Shown piece after piece: positions 1 through 10,100 of a stretch of DNA of 64,000 nucleotides (positions within the stretch are counted from its first letter, which is position 1; the number at the start of each line of letters is the position of its first letter). The position numbers and the translations under genes were made by a program. The notes under the pieces were generated by a model. It was not told the origin of the DNA and ran no database searches. It saw only the letters and a list, made by a program, of their open reading frames with translations. The DNA comes from Acheta domesticus (Eukaryota > Arthropoda > Insecta > Orthoptera > Gryllidae), in NCBI GenBank assembly GCA_031308135.1, contig JAHLJT010002630.1, positions 97,136,141 through 97,200,140 of the forward strand, given 5' to 3'.

Positions 1-70
1 TGGAAGCGGACTTCCATGATCGCCATTCTTAGCCCCATGATCGCCACAGCAGCGCCAGCGCGTCGCTTTT

Positions 71-139
71 GTTAATACCTATGAAGTCTACAGATAAACA
101 CAGGTTTTGTTAATACCTGTAGACTTCGTGTTAATACCT
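71..139. repeat. three 10-bp direct repeats with a hairpin
   Basis: GTTAATACCT occurs three times (71-80, 109-118, 130-139). Between them an 11-bp perfect inverted repeat (83-93 GAAGTCTACAG with 117-127) can form a hairpin with a 23-nt loop. No function is evident; it may be the edge of a mobile element cut off by the window start. Confidence 0.6.
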
Positions 140-230
140 CCATTCATGGATGCCATATTGGGCGGAAGAAAGACGTGGACTTGCTGGTGGGAAATGCGTT
201 TAGAGAGATTCCACCCAACGGGCGGAACCC

Positions 231-281
231 ATTGGTTCGTGGGAGGATTCGTGGGAGGATTGGTTCGTGGGAGGATTGGTT
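231..281. repeat. short tandem repeat
   Basis: Imperfect tandem copies of ATTGGTTCGTGGGAGG, one with the central GGTT lost. Seen directly; looks like replication slippage. Confidence 0.7.
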
Positions 282-285
282 CTTA

Positions 286-875
286 CTAACGTAAGAAGAG
301 AAAGTACCGCAATCGTTCGCCGGAAAACGGAGAATTTTCGATACAAAAACTCTTTATTGCCGGGCCCTGGTCGGGAAAAAGTGGATAAATCCAGTTGCTA
401 AATATAGAAAAAATATTTCTGTAACGTGGTGTAGCCAGAATCCACGTTTTGTGCGTCCTTCACTCCGAAAAACTGATTCACGGCGAAACGTTTGTTTATC
501 CGTCCCTGAACATCGCTAGCGGCTAAACCGTTCAGCCGACTTTTCCCCTATCATTCTAGCCGATGGAATTTCTCAACTAAGGCCCAGGTAAACAAAAAGT
601 GGATGAATCCAGTTGCTAAATTTAGAGAAAATCTCTTAGCACGTGATGCAGCCAGTATCCACATTTTATGGCTCCTTGATACCGAAAAATCGATTGATGG
701 CAAAACGTCTGTGAAAAACGTTAGCCGTTCAGCCGATCTTCTCCAAAATTGATATTCCCCGATCAATCTGACTGATGTCGTGGCCCCTGGAATATGAAAC
801 CAATATTTTAATTTTGGGGGTACTTTACATGAAGCTCCTGGGAAATTTTCAAAACATGGAGCTAACAATTTTCAC
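286..875 (-). repeat. two copies of dispersed repeat family A
   Basis: Two neighbouring reverse-orientation copies (about 286-545 and 575-875) of a repeat that recurs through the window. Shared blocks include a GTGGATAAATCCAGTTGCTA-like segment, a GCGTCCTT/GGCTCCTTGATACC block, a GTCCGTCC...GCTAGCGGCTAAACCGTT block and, in the second copy, a GGGGGTACTTTACATGAAG block. The first copy begins beside CTTACTAACGTAAGAAGAGAAAGT, related to the palindromic end of the family. No coding potential. Confidence 0.75.
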
Positions 876-3369
876 TCAATTTCGTTTTTGGGTAGAGTGA
901 AGGTCGTTTAAGATGGTTAGAGCGAGATACGTGTTGTGTTTAAAATGCCTTTTTTATTGTATTAATCGAAATATGACAGGTTCTTCATGTTCTGGGAAAG
1001 TTTGAATCGATTTTACCGTCTAGTTTTCGCGTAACGAGAGCGTAAACTTTGTTTTAACACGGGCTCTTAAGGTGACCTGACAGATCTGACCTGAAATTTT
1101 AAAATTAAGAGTTAAAAAGTTTAACTGTTGAAAATGTTTTTAAAAACTCTTCTTTATGTAGCTAGCATTCCAAAGAATCAATACGCGCAATTTGAAGGAC
1201 ATCTACTGTTTCAAATGACAGAATTTTGCAAAATTATAAACCTAAATCAGTCCAAAGGGAGACTTTCGTGCGCTTTCTAGTGTCGGGGACTGTGACGCAC
1301 AACTCGGCAACACCGTGCGCGCAGCGCGCTTCATTCAAATCGAGTGACAAGTCTTCAGCAAGAGTTCTTATATATCTTGGGGTCTTCTGGGCGCAATTAA
1401 AAGATCCAAAAAGTTCGTATATCATTTTTCATTATGCGAGATACACAATGGATTGGCATTGCCTTCTGCACCACAGTTGCAAGATATCTTATGTAGAACT
1501 CAAAGAGTAATCTTTAGTGTAGATCAATCAGAAGAGCTGAACCTTCGGTTCACAAAGGTATTAGAAATAGACCTTTTAGTGACATAAAATGTGTTGCAAT
1601 GATAAAATACTTTTTTTGCTGGAGCTAATATCAACCATTCAAGGTTGATGCAGGAAATGCAGAGCTGGATTTTGCTACTAGCAAAATAAAAATGCTTGAG
1701 ACTCCCATCCTTGATCCCGGATTTTTTAAAATAATAAACTCTTCATAAAATGTTTATATCTCAATAATAATCATTAATGAAATAGTTTACAGAACTACAA
1801 TGTTTGATTTTAAAAATAAATTGAATGGGGCAATAAGAAACTAAACTTGTATTTGTAAATGAGAAATTTAAAAAGCAATTTGTTAATTTTCATTTGTATT
1901 TGTACAAGGATTTATTTATTTATTTATTGATAGATAGCCTCTTAATTCTAATATATAGAAGCTTAAGAGAATGGTGCAGATATGTTCATTGAAATGCTTG
2001 CTTTTTCAAAAATTAAAAAAAAATTCGGCCTCTTCCTACAACTACAATTGTGAAGATACAACTGTTTTTCTTAATGAAATATGCTCATAAAAAAAATAAG
2101 GTTATATTGAATTTTTCCAAAATATGCATATTGGTGGAGTAATTGGGCATCAAAATTAGTCGCTTACTTCCTTAAGAGAATTTTAAAACAGTGCTACAAA
2201 AACCTGTTTGGTAACCTATTTTAGGATTCTGAAATACAGAGAATAAATAACGAAAATGCATTATTTTAGACCTAAAATTTTATAAAATGTAAAATAAGGG
2301 CCTGTTTTAGCTCAAATATAAAGTTTGTCAAAAGTTATTCTTTATATTTTGGACGATTATAAACCAAATAGGATTTGACGAAATCATTTTTTCGAACAAA
2401 AATAGTATTTTGTAATAATTTTTAAAAACTATTGTTTAAATTAACAAATTACAATTTGTATTTGATGCACTTTTATCAAAGAATTCACAAAGCTTCATTG
2501 GAACTTGTGCAACAATGCCACAATGGGTGTTTGAAAAGTACATTGTTGGTGAACTATGAGATAGTGGTAGTGATAAGATAAAGATGTTTTATTTAGTAGA
2601 GCTTGTGTTTACAAATTAGACTTTTAGAAATTATTTGATAATCATTATTTTGTCTGTGTTGCAAGGTATAGAACATACATACATTGACTGAATGAAAGGT
2701 CATTTATCTACGCATATGTTAGCATTTCATCAGTAATATATTCCATATTATAGTCTTTCAAAATTTCAAAGAATATAAAACAATTCCGTAGAACTTCGAT
2801 TACCCCCCCTCCCTTTCTTATTTTATTTTTATTTTTATAAAATGAGGTTCACTTTTTGGATAAACATTTTGATAATTGAAAAATAAACAATTTCCAAAAG
2901 TTAAGGATTTACTTTATATTTTTACATAATAAACATGTTGCTGTTTCATGACTGTAGAACATTAAAGAGTAAATTTTACTATTTTAAATTTTTTTACATT
3001 TTACATTTTAAATGTCTTCAAACTTACTTTTATGACTTAACTTGTATCCATACACCATGAAACTGAATGTATGTAAATGACTGTAATTAATTGTTATGAA
3101 ATTGCATCTTTTATTTAGGTAGAACAGAATCATTGCAACTTGTATCAACTAGGTAAATGTTGGATTCATTTTATTAAAATCTTATAAATAAAACTAGTTG
3201 AATTGCTAATAAATAGTCTAGAAGTCATGTAAGCAATACACTAATTTCAGCTGGCATAAGTTTTCTTTAAAAAAATTAACATTTTTTCACATAGGTTAGT
3301 AAATAGTATGTTGATGTTTATAGTTCCTTTTATTAATTAATGTATTTAACGTCAAAAACAAATAAAAGC
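876..3369. other. AT-rich stretch without a recognisable gene
   Basis: Only short open frames are present (for example 1226-1510), without recognisable domains or exon-like boundaries. It contains simple-sequence patches such as an ATTT run near 1910 and a C/T run near 2805. I see no gene, RNA gene or clear mobile element. Confidence 0.5.
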
Positions 3370-3540
3370 TTTGTGTGTTAAAGTGCTTAAAATGACTTTT
3401 AATGAAGTTTTTCAAACACTCCAAAGTTTTCTGTGAAAAAGTGCTTTAAATTTCGAATTTACAGTAGCGTTTGAATGCCTTTTTCTTAAAAACGGCTCCA
3501 ATTTTTTCAAAGAAAATTGGCACTTAGGGCGATGTTGTAG
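3370..3540 (-). repeat. partial copy of dispersed repeat family A
   Basis: Its reverse complement shares the internal blocks seen near 37.2-37.5 kb: GAAAAACTTCATTA followed by AGTCATTT and GCACTTTAAC, and TTGGAGCCGTTTTT. It is an internal fragment without the palindromic end. Confidence 0.6.
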
Positions 3541-3541
3541 G

Positions 3542-3580
3542 ATGGAAATGTTATTATAATTCTTTTAATAACATTTCCAT
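3542..3580. repeat. 15-bp perfect inverted repeat (hairpin)
   Basis: ATGGAAATGTTATTA at 3542-3556 is exactly complementary to 3566-3580, with a 9-nt loop. It borders the family A fragment and could be part of that repeat's end or a small foldback element. The following 0.6 kb (3588-4200) holds only short open frames that I do not recognise. Confidence 0.75.
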
Positions 3581-4214
3581 TCTATTATTAGGAAACCGGC
3601 AAATTAAGAAGAAAAAAAAAGTACTTTGGGCAGGAATAGATGGCAGCTGGCAAGAGTATGAGGCAATTTCGAGTAGCTAACAGAGACCAAAGGAAAAAGA
3701 AAACTAATACAGGAAAGTCTGTGCTATTCTGTAGCACCAGTAGCAATGGTACTTGACAGCTGCTGTGAAGGGACAGCGATGTTGCCAATTACTTGGGCAG
3801 CAGACACGTGGTCGTTGCATCAGATCACAACAGCAGCAAGAAACGAATGGCAATAAGAATACACACCAGTAGGTAATACAGAACCGCACACACTATGCAT
3901 AACCAAAGTAATGGCACTCTTCAATTTGCTTCGCACTGTAAGATTATTTTTTTCTTAAGTATCAGCAACTCTGCAGTAATGTCCGCAGTATTTGAAGCCT
4001 CTGAATGGATAATGGAACCCCTCTCACCAGTCAGCCGCTAGCTGTCAAGTAGACAGGAATATTATTCGAACAATAAAGTGGCAACCTTTACATTAGGTCA
4101 CTCAAGAGACACCGCTAAGCTTGTTTGTAATAAAATGTTGACTGCCACGCGACTGCTGATGGACACAGCGAAGTCTGACAGAACGTTCCTTTCCCACAGT
4201 CAGTGATAGTGGTG

Positions 4215-4635
4215 GTGATTGCAAAGAAAAAATTTCAAGCAGTTTTTGGAAAAATTTTGAAAATGTCCCACGGGCGTTGTGTAAAGTACCCCCAAATTTT
4301 AAAGAAAGTTTTTCAAGATTTCAAAGCTACGACTCGAGCCAGATCGAAAGGGGTTTCTTCAATTTGGAAAAAATCCTATGCATGGTTTAGGGGCTAGAAG
4401 TGTTCATAGACTGACATTATGCTGTCAGTCAGTTTTTCGGTATCAAGGACCCATAAAACAGGGATTGTGGTTACACAATTAGCTATCCACACAATTGCTA
4501 GAGGATTTTTTCTGACTTAAGCAACTAAATTTATCCACTTTTTCTTTATCAGGACGTGACAATGATTTTTTTCTGCCGAAAATCCACCGGTTTTTCACGC
4601 AGCATTATATAACTTTCCCTATACTACGTACATAA
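4215..4635 (+). repeat. copy of dispersed repeat family A
   Basis: Forward copy with the usual order: AATGTCCCACGGGC, GTAAAGTACCCCCAAATTTT, GGTTTAGGGGCTAG, GGTATCAAGGACCCATAAAA, a TTTATCCACTTTTTCTTTAT block, then the end block TATAACTTTCCCTATACTAC. The sequence just before the end block serves as an unoccupied site for comparison with the Harbinger insertion at 35478. Confidence 0.75.
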
Positions 4636-5042
4636 CCCTGTATTCAGAAAAGTAAAGAGATCAAAAACAATATTGTAATTACAACCTCTGCTTCCACGGA
4701 AAGACAAAATACACCTGTGCCTTCATTTTGCCTACACTTTTGCAGGTATATATCTAGCTAGTTCGAAATCTCTTTCAAGAGAAGAAAATGACATAAACGA
4801 CACCAAAAGGTAAAAATTAAACAAATGGCAAAAATAGGCATCAGAAGTTGAAATAGACAAAAAAAGGGGGGGCGGGAATTGAAAATTACTAAACCAAAGC
4901 CACAAGCACAATTAAGTAATTCCTATTGTCAAAAGTAATGAAATACCCACAAAAAAGCATTCTGCCAAACTTCCGGGATCTGGTTATCACGAATAAAGAA
5001 TACATTGTATATAATAGTTATTTACGATATCAGCATCATAAC

Positions 5043-5149
5043 ACATCTTATTACAAAACGAGATTGGAAAATTATCAAACGAGCGATGACAGTCACTTGT
5101 TTGATAATTTTCCAATCTTGTTAACCACTCCAGTATTGTAATAAGATGT
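5043..5149. repeat. long inverted repeat / foldback element
   Basis: Two nested perfect stems: 5061-5080 with 5099-5118 (20 bp, AGATTGGAAAATTATCAAAC) and 5043-5056 with 5136-5149 (14 bp, ACATCTTATTACAA). Small unpaired insertions separate the stems and the central loop is 18 nt. This looks like a small MITE or foldback element; no target duplication was identified. Confidence 0.8.
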
Positions 5150-5397
5150 TACGATACGTATTTCGTATGTTTTATCCACTCTGTAAAAACTCAAATATCT
5201 GAAATATTGACTATTGTTTCTTCTGAGAAATGTGGTCAATTCATGTGATGTATTTTGTTGATCGAGGTTAGTGGGAGGGCATGGATGATTTCAGTATTAA
5301 AGACAAAAGAACGAGAAAAAAAGTCATGTAAAAAAGTAAAAGGTATACACATCTGAATTATTTGTTGCTTCAGAAAATATTATTGAGATATCAATAA

Positions 5398-5626
5398 GCA
5401 TGGATGATGAAATTGAAAGAAGAGCAACTTATGCTCTGAATTGTTTGATACCAGAAAAGTCAAGAATGTCTTATGAGAATGAATTAACTATTTTTGAAGA
5501 ATAGTGTAGAGAAAAAAATGTTTCCGAAATTTCTGAAAAAGTTATATCGACATATTTCACTTTTGAAGCTGAAAAAGAGAAGCCCAGTTCAATGTGGTGT
5601 CACTACTCCATGCTATGACGCACAAT
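5398..5626 (+). pseudogene. fragment of a tyrosine-recombinase-like (Crypton-type) protein
   Basis: From the ATG at 5401 the frame reads MDDEIERRATYALNCLIP, EKSRMSYENE, a TAG at 5503, then CREKNVSEISEKVISTYF and SSMWCHYSML. The pattern (PEKS..Y, then W/C..EKNV..SE.V..YF, then S.LW..YSML) is what I remember as the N-terminal core-binding region of insect Crypton-like tyrosine recombinases, which precedes the catalytic domain. The catalytic part is absent and one in-frame stop is present, so this is a relic. Family assignment is from memory of the motif, not from a search. No neighbouring sequence continues the protein. Confidence 0.45.
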
Positions 5627-6428
5627 TTCAGCCAATAAAAATATTTATACAAATACACGCAATTGGTCACGTTTCTTAAGAGAATTCACTAAAATTAATT
5701 AGTGAACAGTTACACTCGAGCGCAGACACGAGCCACTCCATACTGAAATACATCAGAGTTTGAATGGTCACGACTCCTTCGGCGGATGAAACGTCTATTA
5801 GGAGGTGCCAAAGCAAAGGCGTAGGCCAAAGCCGGCATAGCTTCGTGGGGTACGAATGGTTTCAAAAGTTTTCCAAAACATCCACTTTCTGTCCTTGGAT
5901 AGCACAGACAGCCATGTCGCTGTTTTCGTGCACTTTCCAAGCTGATGAGACGAATTGAAGTCGAAACAGAATCTGGAAAAGATGACATAGGCGTAAGCCA
6001 AAGAAGACGTTTGCCTTTTCACAAAACCACTTCACGTGCAAACGCTCTCGGTGGATTCGGCGGCCCCAAAGACGAAGTTTGTCAAGGGACTTTGCCGTTT
6101 TCCAAAACCAAAAGGCGAAGCTTTTGTGATTGGGGATGTGAGGCAAAATGGGATAAGATATAAACCCAGTTTTCCAATTTGCTTTCGAACTATTCGGTTC
6201 TCTTCAGCAAGGCGAAGTCTATTAGGAGGTACCTCACTTGGGTTACTTGCTCGGCTGCATGCGAGGAGTCCTCCTGCCAGCTAGGATGCGAGAATCCTAG
6301 GGACCCAGGCGAGCATCCAGAGAGACATGATGCGTCTTCGCTCGCACGCTCGGTTTCCGTAAGGAAAAGCGGAACGCACATCACGGGGACTTCTGTCTTT
6401 TCATGTCTCTTAGAATTGAAGAACATAT
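5627..6428. other. stretch without a recognised gene
   Basis: Somewhat GC-richer than its surroundings, with several overlapping open frames on both strands (5710-6284), none with a recognisable domain. The block GTCTATTAGGAGGT occurs twice (about 5790 and 6215), suggesting part of a dispersed repeat. It lies downstream of the polyadenylation signal of the zinc-finger gene, so it is probably intergenic. Confidence 0.4.
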
Positions 6429-6434
6429 TTTATT
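6429..6434 (-). terminator. polyadenylation signal of the BTB-ZF gene
   Basis: AATAAA on the minus strand, 18 nt beyond the TAA stop codon at 6455-6453. It is the first such signal after the stop and would give a very short 3' UTR. Confidence 0.5.
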
Positions 6435-6452
6435 GGAATATTAATACATTTC

Positions 6453-7165
6453 TTACATTGTAGGTATTGATACGTTTCTTGGGTACTCAGTGTCTACCGT
6501 GCCGTCCCTCCCGTCCAGCCACTGGTTCTGCCACCACTCTTCCGTGTGAATGCGCCTGTGACAAGCTAACGTGTTCCTTCGACGAAAGTTCTTCCCACAC
6601 ACGTCGCAATGATAGGGGAGCTCTCCCGTGTGAATGCGATAGTGGGAGACAAGAGCGTTCGATTGGGTGAAGGCTTTACCACACACGTCGCATCTAAACG
6701 GTCGTTCTCCCGTGTGGATGCGCATGTGACGAACGTGGTTTCCTCTCTCAGCGAATGTCTTACCGCACACGTCGCATCTAAACGGACGTTCTCCCGTGTG
6801 CTTCCGCATGTGAATGACAAGAACTTCTTTCTGGGTGAATGAGTTATTGCAAACTTCGCAGCGAAAGGGTCGCTCTCCCGTGTGTATGCGCTCGTGCCTG
6901 GCGAGACTAAACGGGTCCGGAAAAGTCTTCCCGCACACGTCGCATCTAAAAGTCCGTTTCCCCGCGCGTTTGAGAGTGGCGGCGTTGGGGAAGCGGGCCG
7001 AAGCCGTCGCGCCCTCGTCGCCGAGGAGAGTCTGTTCGCCCGGAAGAGCGGGGCGGCCCTCGTGCGACTGCAGCGCCGTGTGCGGCGGGGACGACTGGCT
7101 CTGCTGCCCTGGGAGACTCCGCCGCGGCGTTGCCAGCTCCTCCTCCAGTGGGAGGCCGCCTGCGC
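6453..7165 (-). CDS. BTB-ZF gene, terminal exon with five C2H2 fingers
   Basis: The acceptor GCATGCTGTGCAG is followed by 713 nt ending in TAA. It encodes a Pro/Ser/Gly-rich linker (LATPRRSLPGQQSQSS, ALQSHEGRPALPGE) and five fingers of CX2C-X12-HX3H type, joined by TGERPF or TGELPY, then a 27-residue tail. Four to five intact fingers should bind about 12-15 bp of DNA. GC content is far above the surroundings, and a near-identical linker occurs at 44.1-44.3 kb. Several long antisense frames over the exon are shadows of the GC-rich codon pattern. Confidence 0.9.
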
Positions 7166-10100
7166 CTGCACAGCATGCAATGACCCTTAGCAACGTCTCA
7201 CGGCATCTCTTTTTACTCTCGTGAGTCAATTTCCGCAGCAGAAGGCCAAAATTAGGCAACTGTTGGCCTCACAGTACTTTTTGCTACACATTCGCAACAC
7301 ACGTGACAAAAGAGTCTGTTTTGCCTGAGGCCATTTGGCGGATGAGAAACTGGCAACGATCCATGTCGTCCTCCTAGTGCGACTGCCAAACGAGGGCATA
7401 ACTAAGTTTTTGCTTAGCAGATATGATAGGTAGCGAATTCAGCAAACATGTGAGCAAGTAACAATAGCGAAACGCCGAGGGGGCTGCGTTTCGTTGGTAC
7501 CTCCTCTGAACAGGAGTGTTGACGCCAGTAATCTCAACATTTCCAATAAACTAGTGTACCCGTGCGAGAATTCTCGCATGCTATACCCCACCCTCTTCCT
7601 CATCTTTCCATTTCCATATTAAGCCTGTAATATACGTTTTTCTTTAAGACCATCTTATCCTCCGTCATTGGTTCTATATGCTACCTTGTAATTGATAATA
7701 TAATACACCCTTGTCAATACAAACCATTAATTAACTTTATTATATAGCAAACAGGTACACTCTTGTAATTCAAAAGCAAAGAATATCAATTAGTAATTTC
7801 ACATCCATTTGCAGATTCTACAGGCTCTGAACAGGTACGATAGAATCGAGAAGCGTCGAACCAGCAAAAATATAATAGAATGGTCAAGAAGATCTCATCC
7901 TGTCAATGACGGTGTGAGGAACGTTTCTTTGATGGCCTCAAAATTTTAGTTTTTAAGGCCCTAGAACGCTTCGTTTCGCAGTTATTTAACGATATAGATT
8001 CGAAAATCCTAACGTGCGTTGCGCATTGCATTTTACGAGAATAGTTAGATGCGTCTTTTAAACAAATCCTTCATATTTTGCAATTGTCAAAGTGCAATTC
8101 GTCACGTCTCCGTGAAATTCTCTTTCTTTAGAGATTTCATTTATAAAGAGATCATGAGAGCGAAGGGAAGGTATTCTACTGAAGTAATATGGGAGACGAT
8201 GGTATTGGCCCAGGGAGCAAACGAAGTCACAAGGAGATGGATGCACACCCAATCACAGCCACGATGTTCGGTGACTTAGTAAAGTGCGAGCCGTGAAGAT
8301 GTTTACGGACAACGAAGAGAAAGCAACAAGGAAGGACTGTGCGAAAATTTAAAATGCGAAGGTAGGTCTAAATTTTATGTTTCATCAACTACATTGGACG
8401 GACACTTGGCATTGTCATAAAAAATGATTCATATTTGGCGCCGTGGCGGGAGATTGGTTTTTAATAACAATCTTTGGCCTTTATTACCAGCTCAGAATTT
8501 GTATTTTAAACGTACCGCGTCGTCCAAAACCGCGTGCTGGCTGCGAAAAGAGCGGGTATATGAAGTTTCTTCGTCTGTTTTGCATTCAATCTCTTTTGTT
8601 AGTTTCATCTCCCTTCGCCAAGGTTTCCGTAGCCGAGCACTCTGGTACAGAGAAGATTATTTAGACACACTAGATCTCCGTTTTAAACCTATGACAGCAT
8701 TGTCGCCGAATTCAAAACGCCGAAACAGGCAATTCAAAGTAGTTGCTCCGCCCAGGGAACGAGCTTCAGTGAGCTCGCATTAACGATCAATGAGAACAGG
8801 TTAAGCTATCAAAGTTGGCACTACTGCCGCCGCTCCAAACGTTTTCAAGGAATAACCGCTTTTACGCGGGAACCCCGTCAAAGGCACGAGTTAAATTTTG
8901 TGGAATACAGATTAAAAGAAGGCTTTGCTTTTCATGTGAGAATGAGATAAAAATGTGAACGATTTATTCTATGATTGCTTATTTCTTCATATTATCTTCT
9001 AATAAGAGGGCTACATTGTGTCTTTCCAGAGATCGAGCGAGCATTCCACGTTCGTCTCGCCGTAACCCAACTGATAGCTCTCCCAATCTAAATATTAACC
9101 TAAATCTGAATCTGAATAAGAAGCTATATTTGCAGCATTAACAGATACATTTATTTATTTGGTCAAAAAACAGTAAAAACTATATATGGCGTTTGGGGAA
9201 GATATTATCTGTTCACATTTTTTTGAGGCCCAGAAGAAAAGAAAGAAAAAAAAAGGGAACGAATTTAGCAACATTTGAAAAACTCGAAAAAGAATTTAGA
9301 AAAAGTATTATTTCAGAAAAATAGAAATTAGAAAAATGTTTGTTCCCGAGTTATAGAAAATCAATTTCAACAGTAAATAAACTGCTGATTTAATTTTTCT
9401 GCATTGCTAACAAAATAGTAACGAACATCAGTTCTACTCCTACCACTACAAGCAAAAGGAGTGCTCAACAAAACGTGCGCACAGTGAAGCTACATTTATG
9501 TCCAGAAGCAAAACAAGGGGCCATCTCAGCATTTACTCAATGGATCAGGGAAACTGGATAAAAATCTGATCGAGATGGGAGTCACTGACCTTGGATGACA
9601 TTAAAATTGCATACCTTGGATACTTAGAACAGATTGTACTCGCCGTGGTCTGCATCTTTCCATAAAAGGGTAACGAAATCTCTCTGCACTTCTCACATCC
9701 CTCATCTCTCCACCTCCTCTTTCCACGACACAAACATACAAATCTGCCATCTCCATCACCCTTACACCTTCACCCACACTTAAACCTCATTCTCCCCTTT
9801 TAGCTTCTCCTCATGCACCTTATCGGTCTTCCCAATCCATTGTTTCCATTGGGGTTTCCACACCTCGGCTCCCTTCACAAACCTTTGCTTCCATTGTGGC
9901 TTCCACACCATCACCACAACAACCACACATTACTTCTTACAACTTCAGGCAAACGCAAGAAGAAGACACTCCTTGACATTTAGCACTTAAGACAACACAC
10001 TGGTAGAAATTTAAAACAAAATAGTGTCCTCAATGTACTTCACCAGAATATACAGTACATGCATAACAAGGTTGAACAGCTTGAGACAATACTTGAAGAA

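Noticed and set aside
71..139. CRISPR-like array (three spaced direct repeats)
   Set aside because: Only three 10-bp repeats, unequal spacing, hairpin between them, eukaryotic context.
1226..1510. 94-codon plus frame and antisense 63-codon frame
   Set aside because: No domain, no splice signals, and mutually overlapping on opposite strands.
5710..6463. Cluster of overlapping 60-94 codon frames on both strands
   Set aside because: No recognised domain, no consistent splice structure and repeated text (GTCTATTAGGAGGT) suggest a decayed repeat.
6467..7224. Long plus-strand and alternative-frame open readings over the zinc-finger exon
   Set aside because: They overlap the C2H2 exon completely, show no domain, and follow from its high GC content.
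8424..8783. 119-codon plus frame
   Set aside because: Arg/Ser-rich without any family signature; lies in a repeat-like part of an intron.
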